A DNA stretch of 7,245 bases from DATJLQ01 sp035509415 (GTDB taxonomy: Bacteria > Pseudomonadota > Alphaproteobacteria > JACZXZ01): assembly GCA_035509415.1 (NCBI GenBank), contig DATJLQ010000207.1, positions 1-7,245 on the forward strand, written 5' to 3'. Positions 1-7,245 of this stretch are shown one piece after another. The notes beneath the pieces were generated by a model that saw only the letters and a list, made by a program, of their open reading frames with translations, was not told the DNA's origin and did no database searches. The first letter of the stretch is position 1. Each line of letters starts with the position of its first letter. The position numbers and the translations under genes are program-made.

Positions 1-401
1 TGCGCCGCGACAGCTCGGCCGTCCTCGTCGACTGCCGCTCGCAGGCCGAGTGGTCGTTCGTCGGCCTGCCGGACCTGTCCGCCGCCGGCAAGCATCCGGT
101 TCTGATCGAGTGGCAGTCCTTTACGCCGGGAACGCCGGACACCGGCGGCCAGCCGCGCATGCTGCCCAACCGCGCCTTCGCGCAGGATCTCGCGCATGCG
201 GGCGTGGCCAAGGATGCGGCGGTCGTCTTCATCTGCCGATCCGGCGGCCGCTCGCGCTCGGCCGCGATCGCCATGACGCAGGCGGGGTGGCAGCGCTGCT
301 ACAACCTGGCGGGCGGCTTCGAAGGCGCGCATGACGCGGCGCGGCACCGTGGCACCGCCGAGGGCTGGAAAGCCGCCGGTCTTCCGTGGGTGCAGGACTG
401 A
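1..401 (+). CDS. Rhodanese-like sulfurtransferase domain protein, 3' part (5' end outside window)
   Basis: The reading frame is open from base 3 to the TGA at 399-401, giving 132 visible codons; the start lies upstream of the window. The visible part begins near VLVDCRSQAEW, the N-terminal half of a rhodanese fold. It reaches the active-site loop CRSGGRSR, with the candidate catalytic cysteine at bases 234-236 (visible residue 78), followed by the NLAGGFEG segment and a GWKAAGLPW ending typical of small single-domain rhodaneses in alphaproteobacteria. Rhodaneses carry sulfur as a persulfide on this cysteine; the donor and acceptor here are unknown. No signal peptide can be judged because the N-terminus is missing. 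The stop lies 2 nt before the dnaA ATG, so translational coupling and co-transcription with dnaA are likely but inferred. Confidence 0.88.
   Translation, partial: RRDSSAVLVDCRSQAEWSFVGLPDLSAAGKHPVLIEWQSFTPGTPDTGGQPRMLPNRAFAQDLAHAGVAKDAAVVFICRSGGRSRSAAIAMTQAGWQRCYNLAGGFEGAHDAARHRGTAEGWKAAGLPWVQD
394..397 (+). promoter_or_regulatory. Shine-Dalgarno of dnaA, inside the end of the rhodanese gene
   Basis: AGGA lies 6 nt before ATG 404 and 9 nt before ATG 407, overlapping the last codons of the upstream gene. It supports a dnaA start at 404 or 407 rather than the in-frame GTG at 386, which has no comparable site. Confidence 0.55.
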
Positions 402-403
402 CG

Positions 404-1873
404 ATGATGCGCGACGAGACCCTCCCCACCGTCGAGACCCAATGGGCGCGCGTGCGCGGCAAGCTGCGCGCCGAATTCGGCGAGGTCGCCTACCGCAGCT
501 GGCTCAAGCCGCTGACCCTGGCCGGCATCGATGACGGCGAGGTCAGGATCGCCGTACCCACGCGCTTCATGCAGGACTGGGTGCGCACGCACTACGCCGA
601 GCGCCTGCGGGCCCTGTGGAAGGCGGAGAACAAAGCCATCCGCAACGTCGAGATCGTGATTGCGACGCCGGCCGCGGCTGTCCGGAGCGTCGCTGCAGGG
701 GAGCGTACCCAGATGCAGATCGGTCGGCCGGAAATGATGAAAGCCCGTTTGCCGGCACAGGCGCTGCGGCCGGTCGACGGGGACATGCCCAGCCACGCGG
801 CGCGGCCGGTGGTCTCCGCCGCGTCCGTGATGGGGGCCGAGCCCGAAGATTTCGGCGCGCCGCTGGATCCGCGCTTCACGTTCGACAATTTCGTCATCGG
901 CAAGCCGAACGAGTTCGCCACCGCGGCCGCGCGCCGCGTCGCCGAAGAGGCGAAGGTGCCGTTCAACCCACTCTTCCTCTATGGCGGGGTCGGCCTCGGC
1001 AAGACGCACCTCATGCACGCGATCGCGTGGGAAATCAGGAAGCGCCACCCGCAGCGCAAGGTCGTCTATCTCTCGGCCGAGATGTTCATGTACCGGTTCA
1101 TCCGGGCGTTGCGCTTCAAGGACATGATGGCGTTCAAGGAGCAGTTCCGCTCCGTGGACGTGCTGATGATCGACGACGTGCAGTTCATCAGCGGCAAGGA
1201 TTCGACCCAGGAGGAATTCTTCCACACCTTCAACGCGCTGGTCGACCAGAACCGGCAGATCGTGATCTCGGCCGACAAGTCGCCCTCGGACCTCGAGGGG
1301 CTCGAGGAGCGCTTGAAGTCGCGCCTCGGCTGGGGCCTGGTCGCCGACATCCACCCGACCAGCTACGAGCTCCGCCTCGGCATTCTCCAGGCCAAGGCCG
1401 ATTCCATGGGCATGCTGATCCCGCCCAAGGTGAACGAGTTCCTGGCCCACAAGATCACGTCCAACGTGCGTGAGCTCGAGGGAGCCTTGAACCGCATCGT
1501 CGCGCACGCGACGCTCATCGGCCGGCCCATCACGCTCGAGACCACCCAGGAAGTGCTGCACGATCTCCTGCGCTCCAACGACCGGCGCGTCACCATCGAG
1601 GAGATCCAGAAGCGCGTCGCCGAGCACTTCAACATCCGCCTCTCCGACATGCATTCGGCGCGCCGCGCGCGGGCGGTGGCGCGTCCGCGCCAGGTCGCGA
1701 TGTACCTGGCGAAGCAGCTCACGGCGCGGTCGCTGCCCGAAATCGGGCGCAAGTTCGGCGGGCGTGATCACACCACCGTGATGCACGCGGTGCGCAAGGT
1801 CGACGAGCTGCGCGCGACCGATTCGAGCTTCTCCGACGACGTCGAGCTTTTGCGCCGGATGCTGGAGGGCTGA
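404..1873 (+). CDS. dnaA: Chromosomal replication initiator protein DnaA
   Basis: DnaA is the AAA+ ATPase that binds DnaA boxes at oriC, melts the duplex and recruits the helicase. The 489-residue product has all four domains. Domain I is about residues 1-85. A variable linker follows to about 150. The AAA+ core starts at LDPRFTF (154), with Walker A GGVGLGKT (194-201, Lys200), Walker B MIDDVQF (Asp257, Asp258), sensor 1 around VISADKSP (287-294), the box VII arginine finger in SRLGWGL (Arg307, matching E. coli Arg285), and sensor 2 RELEGAL (Arg356). Domain IV (about 394-489) holds the RPRQVAMYL helix (Arg427) and the DNA-binding signature GGRDHTTVMHA (452-462). ATG 404 is preferred for its AGGA site; ATG 407 is equally possible. 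No key residue is missing. No promoter was seen just upstream, so expression may depend on the rhodanese transcript. Confidence 0.98.
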   Translation: MMRDETLPTVETQWARVRGKLRAEFGEVAYRSWLKPLTLAGIDDGEVRIAVPTRFMQDWVRTHYAERLRALWKAENKAIRNVEIVIATPAAAVRSVAAGERTQMQIGRPEMMKARLPAQALRPVDGDMPSHAARPVVSAASVMGAEPEDFGAPLDPRFTFDNFVIGKPNEFATAAARRVAEEAKVPFNPLFLYGGVGLGKTHLMHAIAWEIRKRHPQRKVVYLSAEMFMYRFIRALRFKDMMAFKEQFRSVDVLMIDDVQFISGKDSTQEEFFHTFNALVDQNRQIVISADKSPSDLEGLEERLKSRLGWGLVADIHPTSYELRLGILQAKADSMGMLIPPKVNEFLAHKITSNVRELEGALNRIVAHATLIGRPITLETTQEVLHDLLRSNDRRVTIEEIQKRVAEHFNIRLSDMHSARRARAVARPRQVAMYLAKQLTARSLPEIGRKFGGRDHTTVMHAVRKVDELRATDSSFSDDVELLRRMLEG

Positions 1874-1905
1874 GCGCCCTCTAACCCGTTGATGCGCAGC
1901 CCGAA

Positions 1906-1927
1906 TCGAGCCTCTTCGGGGCCTCGA
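1906..1927 (+). other. UUCG-capped stem-loop after dnaA
   Basis: Nine positions on each side (1906-1914 and 1919-1927) pair around a TTCG tetraloop, with one C-C mismatch and one G-U pair. It starts 32 nt after the dnaA stop. The downstream tract is A-rich (AAAAATATT) rather than T-rich, so it is not a canonical Rho-independent terminator on this strand. It may stabilise the dnaA mRNA 3' end or mark a processing point; that role is inferred. Confidence 0.45.
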
Positions 1928-1933
1928 AAAATA

Positions 1934-1961
1934 TTCGGGATCGGGCCGCTTATGGTATAGT
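1934..1961 (+). promoter_or_regulatory. Possible sigma70-type promoter for dnaN-recF-gyrB
   Basis: TATAGT at 1956-1961 is a good -10 match and sits in the only AT-rich patch between dnaA and dnaN. The best -35 at 16-bp spacing, TTCGGG (1934-1939), is weak, so the promoter may be activator-dependent or the -10 may be fortuitous. Transcription would start near 1968, leaving a leader of about 135 nt before dnaN. Confidence 0.35.
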
Positions 1962-2009
1962 TGCTGCCCGTTCGAGCCGGTGCCGATTCCGCACCCCCGG
2001 CCGGGCTTG

Positions 2010-2029
2010 CGGCCGGCGCGCGCCGGCCG
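2010..2029. repeat. Perfect 20-bp GC palindrome in the dnaN leader
   Basis: Bases 2010-2029 are fully self-complementary around a central GCGC, made only of G and C. As RNA it could form a strong short hairpin or pair between molecules; as DNA it could be a dimeric-protein site. A partly overlapping CCCGGCCGGG palindrome precedes it at about 1995-2004. There is no T tract after it, so a terminator is unlikely. High GC makes such palindromes easier to find by chance. Confidence 0.6.
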
Positions 2030-2036
2030 AGAGGCT

Positions 2037-2064
2037 TCTCAACCAAGGCATCTCAACCAGGGTC
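2037..2064 (+). repeat. Imperfect 14-bp tandem repeat before dnaN
   Basis: Copy one (2037-2050) is TCTCAACCAAGGCA and copy two (2051-2064) is TCTCAACCAGGGTC, identical at 11 of 14 positions. Each copy contains a purine-rich AAGG or AGGG core. It lies 40-67 nt before the dnaN ATG, too far to act as the dnaN Shine-Dalgarno, but within the likely 5' leader. Confidence 0.55.
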
Positions 2065-2086
2065 ATTGGCTCGGCTCCGCCCCTTC

Positions 2087-2107
2087 ATGAAACCCGATCC
2101 GGCATGA
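2087..2107 (+). other. Six-codon mini-ORF overlapping the dnaN start
   Basis: ATG at 2087-2089 opens a frame encoding MKPDPA and stops at TGA 2105-2107, overlapping the dnaN ATG as ATGA. The context CATGAAAC occurs at both starts (2086-2093 and 2103-2110). dnaN itself lacks an obvious Shine-Dalgarno, so re-initiation after this peptide is conceivable. It may equally be chance, since the mini-ORF also has no strong ribosome-binding site. Confidence 0.2.
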
Positions 2108-3222
2108 AACTCACCATCGAACGCGCGGCCCTCCTCCGGTCGCTCGCCCACGTGCAAAGCGTGGTCGAGCGCCGCAACACGATTCCGATCCTGGCCAACG
2201 TCATGATCGAGGCCAAGGCGGGGGCGCTGGCCCTGACCGCGACCGACATGGACCTCGAGATCGTCGAGCGCGCGGCGGCCGAGGTTGGCAAGGAAGGGAC
2301 CACGACCGTCCCAGCCCACACCTTCTATGAGATTGTACGCAAGCTGCCCGAGGGGGCCCAGGTCCGGCTCGAGGCGAACGCCGAGCGCTCGCAGCTCCTG
2401 ATCAAATGCGGCCGCTCCCAGTTCACGCTCCAGACGCTGCCGGGCGAGGACTTCCCGGTCATGACCGGGGGCGAGCTTCCGACCCAGTTCACGCTCGCCG
2501 CGGCCGAGCTCAAGACCCTCGTCGACCGCACCAGCTTCGCGATCTCGACCGAGGAGACGCGCTATTACCTGAACGGCATCTATCTCCACGCGGCGGCCCA
2601 GGGGAAGGTCAAGTTCCTGCGCGCGGCCGCGACCGACGGCCACCGCCTCGCGCGCGTCGAGATGGCGCTGCCCGCGGGGGCGGAGGGCATGCCGGGGGTG
2701 ATCGTGCCCCGGAAGGCCGTGATCGAGATGCGGAAGCTGATCGACATGAGCGAGGCCGCGGTCGAGGTGGCGCTCTCCGAGACGCGCGTGCGCTTCGGCT
2801 TCGACGACATCACGCTCACCTCGAAGCTGATCGACGGCACCTTCCCCGACTACGAGCGCGTGATCCCGCAGAACAACGACAAGATCCTCGAGGTCGCGCG
2901 CAACGAGTTCACCGAGGCGGTCGACCGGGTCTCGACCATCTCGACCGAGAAGTCGCGCGCGGTGAAGATGGCGCTCACCGACGGCACGCTCACCCTCTCG
3001 GCGAGCAGCCCCGAGGCGGGCAGCGCCACCGAGGAGCTCGAGGTCAAGTACAACGCGGGTGCCATCGAGATCGGCTTCAATTCGCGCTATCTCCTGGACA
3101 TCACGCGCCAGATCGAGGGCGAGGGGGTGCGCTTCGCCATGTCCGATGCGGCCTCGCCCACGCTCGTGCAGGACGTGGCCGACACCAGCGCACTCTATGT
3201 CTTGATGCCGATGCGGGTGTGA
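2104..3222 (+). CDS. dnaN: DNA polymerase III beta sliding clamp
   Basis: DnaN forms the dimeric ring that holds DNA polymerase III and many repair proteins on DNA, and with Hda promotes DnaA-ATP hydrolysis. The 372-residue product has normal length and three clamp domains. It starts MKLTIERAALLRSL and carries ATDGHR (176-181, domain 2), LIDGTFPDY (242-250), FNSRYLLD (325-332, domain 3), and the C-terminal YVLMPMRV (365-372) that lines the partner-binding pocket. ATG 2104 matches the family N-terminus exactly, although no good Shine-Dalgarno is visible before it. Its last codons overlap the recF start by 4 nt. The 230-bp leader carries the only promoter-like signal seen for the downstream genes. 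Confidence 0.98.
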   Translation: MKLTIERAALLRSLAHVQSVVERRNTIPILANVMIEAKAGALALTATDMDLEIVERAAAEVGKEGTTTVPAHTFYEIVRKLPEGAQVRLEANAERSQLLIKCGRSQFTLQTLPGEDFPVMTGGELPTQFTLAAAELKTLVDRTSFAISTEETRYYLNGIYLHAAAQGKVKFLRAAATDGHRLARVEMALPAGAEGMPGVIVPRKAVIEMRKLIDMSEAAVEVALSETRVRFGFDDITLTSKLIDGTFPDYERVIPQNNDKILEVARNEFTEAVDRVSTISTEKSRAVKMALTDGTLTLSASSPEAGSATEELEVKYNAGAIEIGFNSRYLLDITRQIEGEGVRFAMSDAASPTLVQDVADTSALYVLMPMRV

Positions 3223-4427
3223 GGGAAGCGCTTCGCAATCACGCCGCAAGCCCGACCCCCGCCGCGCCGAGCGGGGACGCCGCCTCCGCGTCCGCGGCAC
3301 GGTTCGCCGTGCGGCGCTTGGCACTCTCGGATTTCCGCGGCTATGGGTCGCTCCGCATCGAGGCCGATCCGAGGCCCGTGGTCCTCACGGGCCCGAACGG
3401 TGCGGGCAAGACCAATCTGATCGAGGCGCTATCGTTCCTCGCCCCCGGCCGCGGGCTGCGCCGCGCGCGCCTCGACGAGGTCGACCGGCGCCAGACGGGC
3501 GACGCCGCGCGTTGGGCGGTCGCCGCGAGCCTCGCGACTCCCAAGGGGCCGATCGAGATCGGCACCGGGCGCGATCCCGAGGCGCCCGTGGGCACCTTGC
3601 GTCGCGTCGTGCGCCTCGACGGCAAGACCCTGCGCAGCCAGGCCGAGCTTGCACGTCTCCTCTCGGTCCTCTGGGTGACGCCGGACATGGACCGGCTGTT
3701 CCAGGAGGGCTCGAGTGCCCGCCGGCGTTTTCTCGACCGCATGGTCTACGGCGTCGATCCGGACCATGCGGGCTATGTGGCGGCCTACGATCATGCGTTG
3801 CGCGAGCGCGCGCGGCTCTTGGCCGAAGGGTCGCGCGATGCCGCCTGGCTTTCGGCGCTCGAGGCGACCATGGCGGCCAAGGGGGTCGCGATCGCGGCCG
3901 GCCGGCGCGGCCTCGTGCGCCGCCTCGAGAGTGCCTTGCGCCTCGGCGTCGCCCCCTTCCCGCGCGCCGAGATCGCCCTTTTGGGCACGCTCGAGGCCTG
4001 GCTCGACGAGATGCCGGCGCTCGCGGTCGAGGAGAAGTTCAAGGAAGCGCTCGAGGCCGCGCGCGCCGAGGATGCGCTCGAGGGTGGCGCGCGCGAGGGT
4101 GCGCATCGGAGCGACCTTGCCGTGCGCCATGTCGAGGCCGATATGCCGGCCGCCCTCTGCTCGACCGGCGAGCAGAAGGCGCTACTCGTCGCCCTCGTGC
4201 TCGCCCAGGCGCGGCTCCAGGCCTCGCTTCACGCGGCGCCGCCGCTCTTGCTGCTCGACGAGGTGGGCGCCCATCTCGACCGGGTGCGGCGCGCGGCCCT
4301 TTACGACGAGCTCGTGGCCCTCGGCGCCCAGGCCTGGATGACCGGCACCGACGAGGCGCTGTTCGAGAGCCTGGGTGCGCGCGCCCAGTATTTCCGCGTG
4401 GTCGACGGCAACGTCGTCGCGCGCTGA
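3219..4427 (+). CDS. recF: DNA replication and repair protein RecF
   Basis: RecF is an SMC/ABC-type ATPase that binds gapped DNA and, with RecO and RecR, loads RecA for gap repair and fork recovery. The 402-residue product shows Walker A GPNGAGKT (58-65, Lys64), the conserved RRRFLDRMV stretch, an ABC signature STGEQK (315-320), Walker B LLLLDEVG (Asp347, Glu348) and a D-loop GAHLD (350-354). The chosen GTG at 3219 overlaps the dnaN stop as GTGTGA, indicating translational coupling. It adds about 30 Ala/Ser/Pro-rich residues before the conserved RRLALSDFRGY. GTG 3309 would give a protein starting right at that motif, but has no ribosome-binding site. The family is certain; the exact start is not. 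Confidence 0.96.
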   Translation: MREALRNHAASPTPAAPSGDAASASAARFAVRRLALSDFRGYGSLRIEADPRPVVLTGPNGAGKTNLIEALSFLAPGRGLRRARLDEVDRRQTGDAARWAVAASLATPKGPIEIGTGRDPEAPVGTLRRVVRLDGKTLRSQAELARLLSVLWVTPDMDRLFQEGSSARRRFLDRMVYGVDPDHAGYVAAYDHALRERARLLAEGSRDAAWLSALEATMAAKGVAIAAGRRGLVRRLESALRLGVAPFPRAEIALLGTLEAWLDEMPALAVEEKFKEALEAARAEDALEGGAREGAHRSDLAVRHVEADMPAALCSTGEQKALLVALVLAQARLQASLHAAPPLLLLDEVGAHLDRVRRAALYDELVALGAQAWMTGTDEALFESLGARAQYFRVVDGNVVAR

Positions 4428-4446
4428 CCGGCAAGGCTCAACTCCC

Positions 4447-4450
4447 AAGG
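4447..4450 (+). promoter_or_regulatory. Shine-Dalgarno of gyrB
   Basis: AAGG lies 8 nt before ATG 4459, in the 31-bp gap after recF. It fixes the gyrB start at 4459 and rules out the in-frame extension into the recF 3' end. Confidence 0.7.
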
Positions 4451-4458
4451 CGAAGACC

Positions 4459-6927
<2,469 letters not shown>

Positions 6928-6947
6928 GGGCGCTGGTCAGTCCGGCA

Positions 6948-7080
6948 AATAGTAAGAATCAAAATCTTGTTAAAGTAAATATTTCCCAGGCTGATTGTCC
7001 TAATTGTCTCATTTTTGACTTTGCAGATAACGAAGAACGGACTCAACTCATCCCTGGATGAAAAATAGGGCTCAGGTCAC
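6948..7080. other. AT-rich segment of foreign composition, content not recognised
   Basis: From about 6948 the GC content drops to 49 of 130 bases (6951-7080), against a strongly GC-rich background. I recognise no gene. One plus frame stays open from gyrB to TGA 7059-7061, including the string DCPNCLIFDFADN, but has no start codon or ribosome site of its own. A short inverted repeat TCATC/GATGA (7048-7052, 7057-7061) is followed by A, not T. It could be a remnant of another mobile element, the outer part of the IS110 left end, or horizontally acquired spacer. No clear gyrB terminator is present. Confidence 0.6.
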
Positions 7081-7098
7081 CATCGCTCAACTAACATT

Positions 7099-7215
7099 CC
7101 AGCGGGACCACTTAGCGTAATCGCGGGGTATGTCTCTGGCGTTTTGGGAGGCAGTTCCCCAGACTGATGCTGTCAAGGAATCAGTCTTTGCTCCGCATTC
7201 GGAAGGGGAACTGCC
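7099..7215 (+). ncRNA. Candidate IS110 bridge RNA region
   Basis: Two consecutive structures are visible. The first pairs CCAG and GGAC (7099-7102, 7105-7108, with a 2-nt bulge) with GTCTCTGG (7132-7139, one G-U). It encloses a 23-nt loop that holds a small GCG/CGC hairpin (7115-7117, 7122-7124), leaving internal-loop strands at 7109-7114 and 7125-7131. The second is the branched hairpin at 7150-7215. In IS110-group elements the left-end DNA before the recombinase encodes a bridge RNA with target-binding and donor-binding internal loops. Position and looped stems fit; guide-to-DNA complementarity could not be shown because the right end is absent, and a comparison with the left flank found no convincing match. 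The RNA ends are unknown. Confidence 0.4.
7150..7215 (+). promoter_or_regulatory. Branched hairpin ending at the transposase ATG and covering its ribosome-binding site
   Basis: GGCAGTTCCCC (7150-7160) is the perfect reverse complement of GGGGAACTGCC (7205-7215), which touches the ATG at 7216. Inside, AGACTGAT (7161-7168) pairs perfectly with ATCAGTCT (7180-7187) around an 11-nt loop, and TCCG/CGGA (7192-7195, 7200-7203) may form a third arm. The Shine-Dalgarno GGAAGGGG (7201-7208) is half inside the outer stem, so transcripts reading in from gyrB would present a blocked start. Protection of the transposase from read-through expression is known for other IS families; applying it here is inference. 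Confidence 0.7.
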
Positions 7216-7245
7216 ATGAACCAGTATGCCGCACTCGATGTCTCG
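7216..7245 (+). CDS. IS110-family transposase (DEDD recombinase), first ten codons
   Basis: ATG 7216 follows GGAAGGGG at 7-nt spacing and encodes MNQYAALDVS before the window ends. Asp8, in the YAALDVS motif, fits the first acidic residue of the RuvC-like DEDD catalytic site of the IS110 family. These enzymes act with a bridge RNA to recombine the element into a target, usually without target duplication. Assignment rests on ten residues plus the structured upstream DNA, so the family is likely but not proven and subgroup is open. Confidence 0.7.
   Translation, partial: MNQYAALDVS

Larger units (their letters stand above)
7081..7245 (+). mobile_element. IS110-family insertion sequence, left end (partial; left boundary uncertain)
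   Basis: The window ends ten codons into a transposase that starts MNQYAALDVS, the N-terminal form of IS110-family DEDD recombinases. The 5' boundary is not defined: these elements lack long terminal inverted repeats, and 7081 is chosen only because composition changes there. A non-coding stretch of about 135 nt or more before the transposase fits the IS110 group, where the long non-coding end is on the left, rather than IS1111, where it is on the right. The element lies in the same direction as gyrB. Confidence 0.7.

Noticed and set aside
386..403. GTG 386 as the dnaA start
   Set aside because: It lies inside the rhodanese gene without a ribosome site, whereas ATG 404/407 has AGGA at good spacing.
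299..1786. 495-codon open frame on the minus strand opposite dnaA
   Set aside because: It is antisense to a certain DnaA and arises from high GC at third codon positions; its translation is Arg/His/Asp-rich with no recognisable domain.
1874..2103. oriC between dnaA and dnaN
   Set aside because: No TTATNCACA-like DnaA boxes or AT-rich unwinding tract seen here or after gyrB; many alphaproteobacteria have oriC elsewhere.
2406..3218. Upstream extension of the recF frame into dnaN
   Set aside because: It overlaps almost three quarters of an intact dnaN and has no RecF homology; the GTG at 3219 gives a sensible coupled start.
7011..7043. Promoter with TTGACT at 7015-7020 in the AT-rich segment
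   Set aside because: The -35 match is good, but no acceptable -10 lies 16-18 bp downstream; GATAAC is far too close.
7048..7070. Rho-independent terminator after gyrB
   Set aside because: The TCATC/GATGA stem is only 5 bp and is followed by A residues, not T, on the coding strand.

Overview
This GC-rich window (all but its last ~300 bases) is the chromosomal replication-initiation and gyrase locus of what looks like an alphaproteobacterium. The order is dnaA-dnaN-recF-gyrB on one strand. DnaA carries the box VII form SRLGWGL followed by VADIHPTSYELRLG, which I associate with alphaproteobacterial DnaA, and a small alphaproteobacterial-type rhodanese precedes it. The genus cannot be fixed from sequence alone; a Rhodospirillales-like lineage is a guess.

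Layout: (1) 1-401, the 3' end of a rhodanese-like sulfurtransferase gene whose stop codon lies 2 nt before dnaA. (2) 404-1873, dnaA. (3) 1874-2103, a 230-bp non-coding leader with a UUCG-capped hairpin, a weak sigma70-like -10, a 20-bp GC palindrome, a 14-bp tandem repeat, and a six-codon mini-ORF overlapping the dnaN start. (4) 2104-3222, dnaN; 3219-4427, recF, overlapping dnaN by 4 nt; 4459-6927, gyrB, with a clear Shine-Dalgarno. (5) 6928-7215, where composition changes abruptly: 6951-7080 is 38% GC (49 of 130), unlike everything upstream, and 7081-7215 is 55% GC and rich in inverted repeats. (6) 7216 to the window end, the first ten codons of an IS110-family transposase/recombinase.

The core genes act together. 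DnaA opens the origin, the beta clamp (DnaN) tethers polymerase and regulates DnaA, RecF assists gap repair and replication restart, and GyrB powers negative supercoiling ahead of forks. Close spacing and overlaps suggest dnaN-recF-gyrB form one transcription unit.

The most interesting part is the right end. The non-coding DNA just before the IS110 transposase can fold into an 11-bp perfect stem enclosing two smaller hairpins, ending exactly at the base before the ATG and burying part of its ribosome-binding site. A second hairpin with a large internal loop lies just upstream. In IS110-group elements this left-end interval encodes the bridge RNA that guides target and donor recognition, so 7081-7215 is a good candidate for one, although the element's boundaries and right end are not visible here. 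No oriC-like cluster of DnaA boxes, tRNA, rRNA or CRISPR array was seen.
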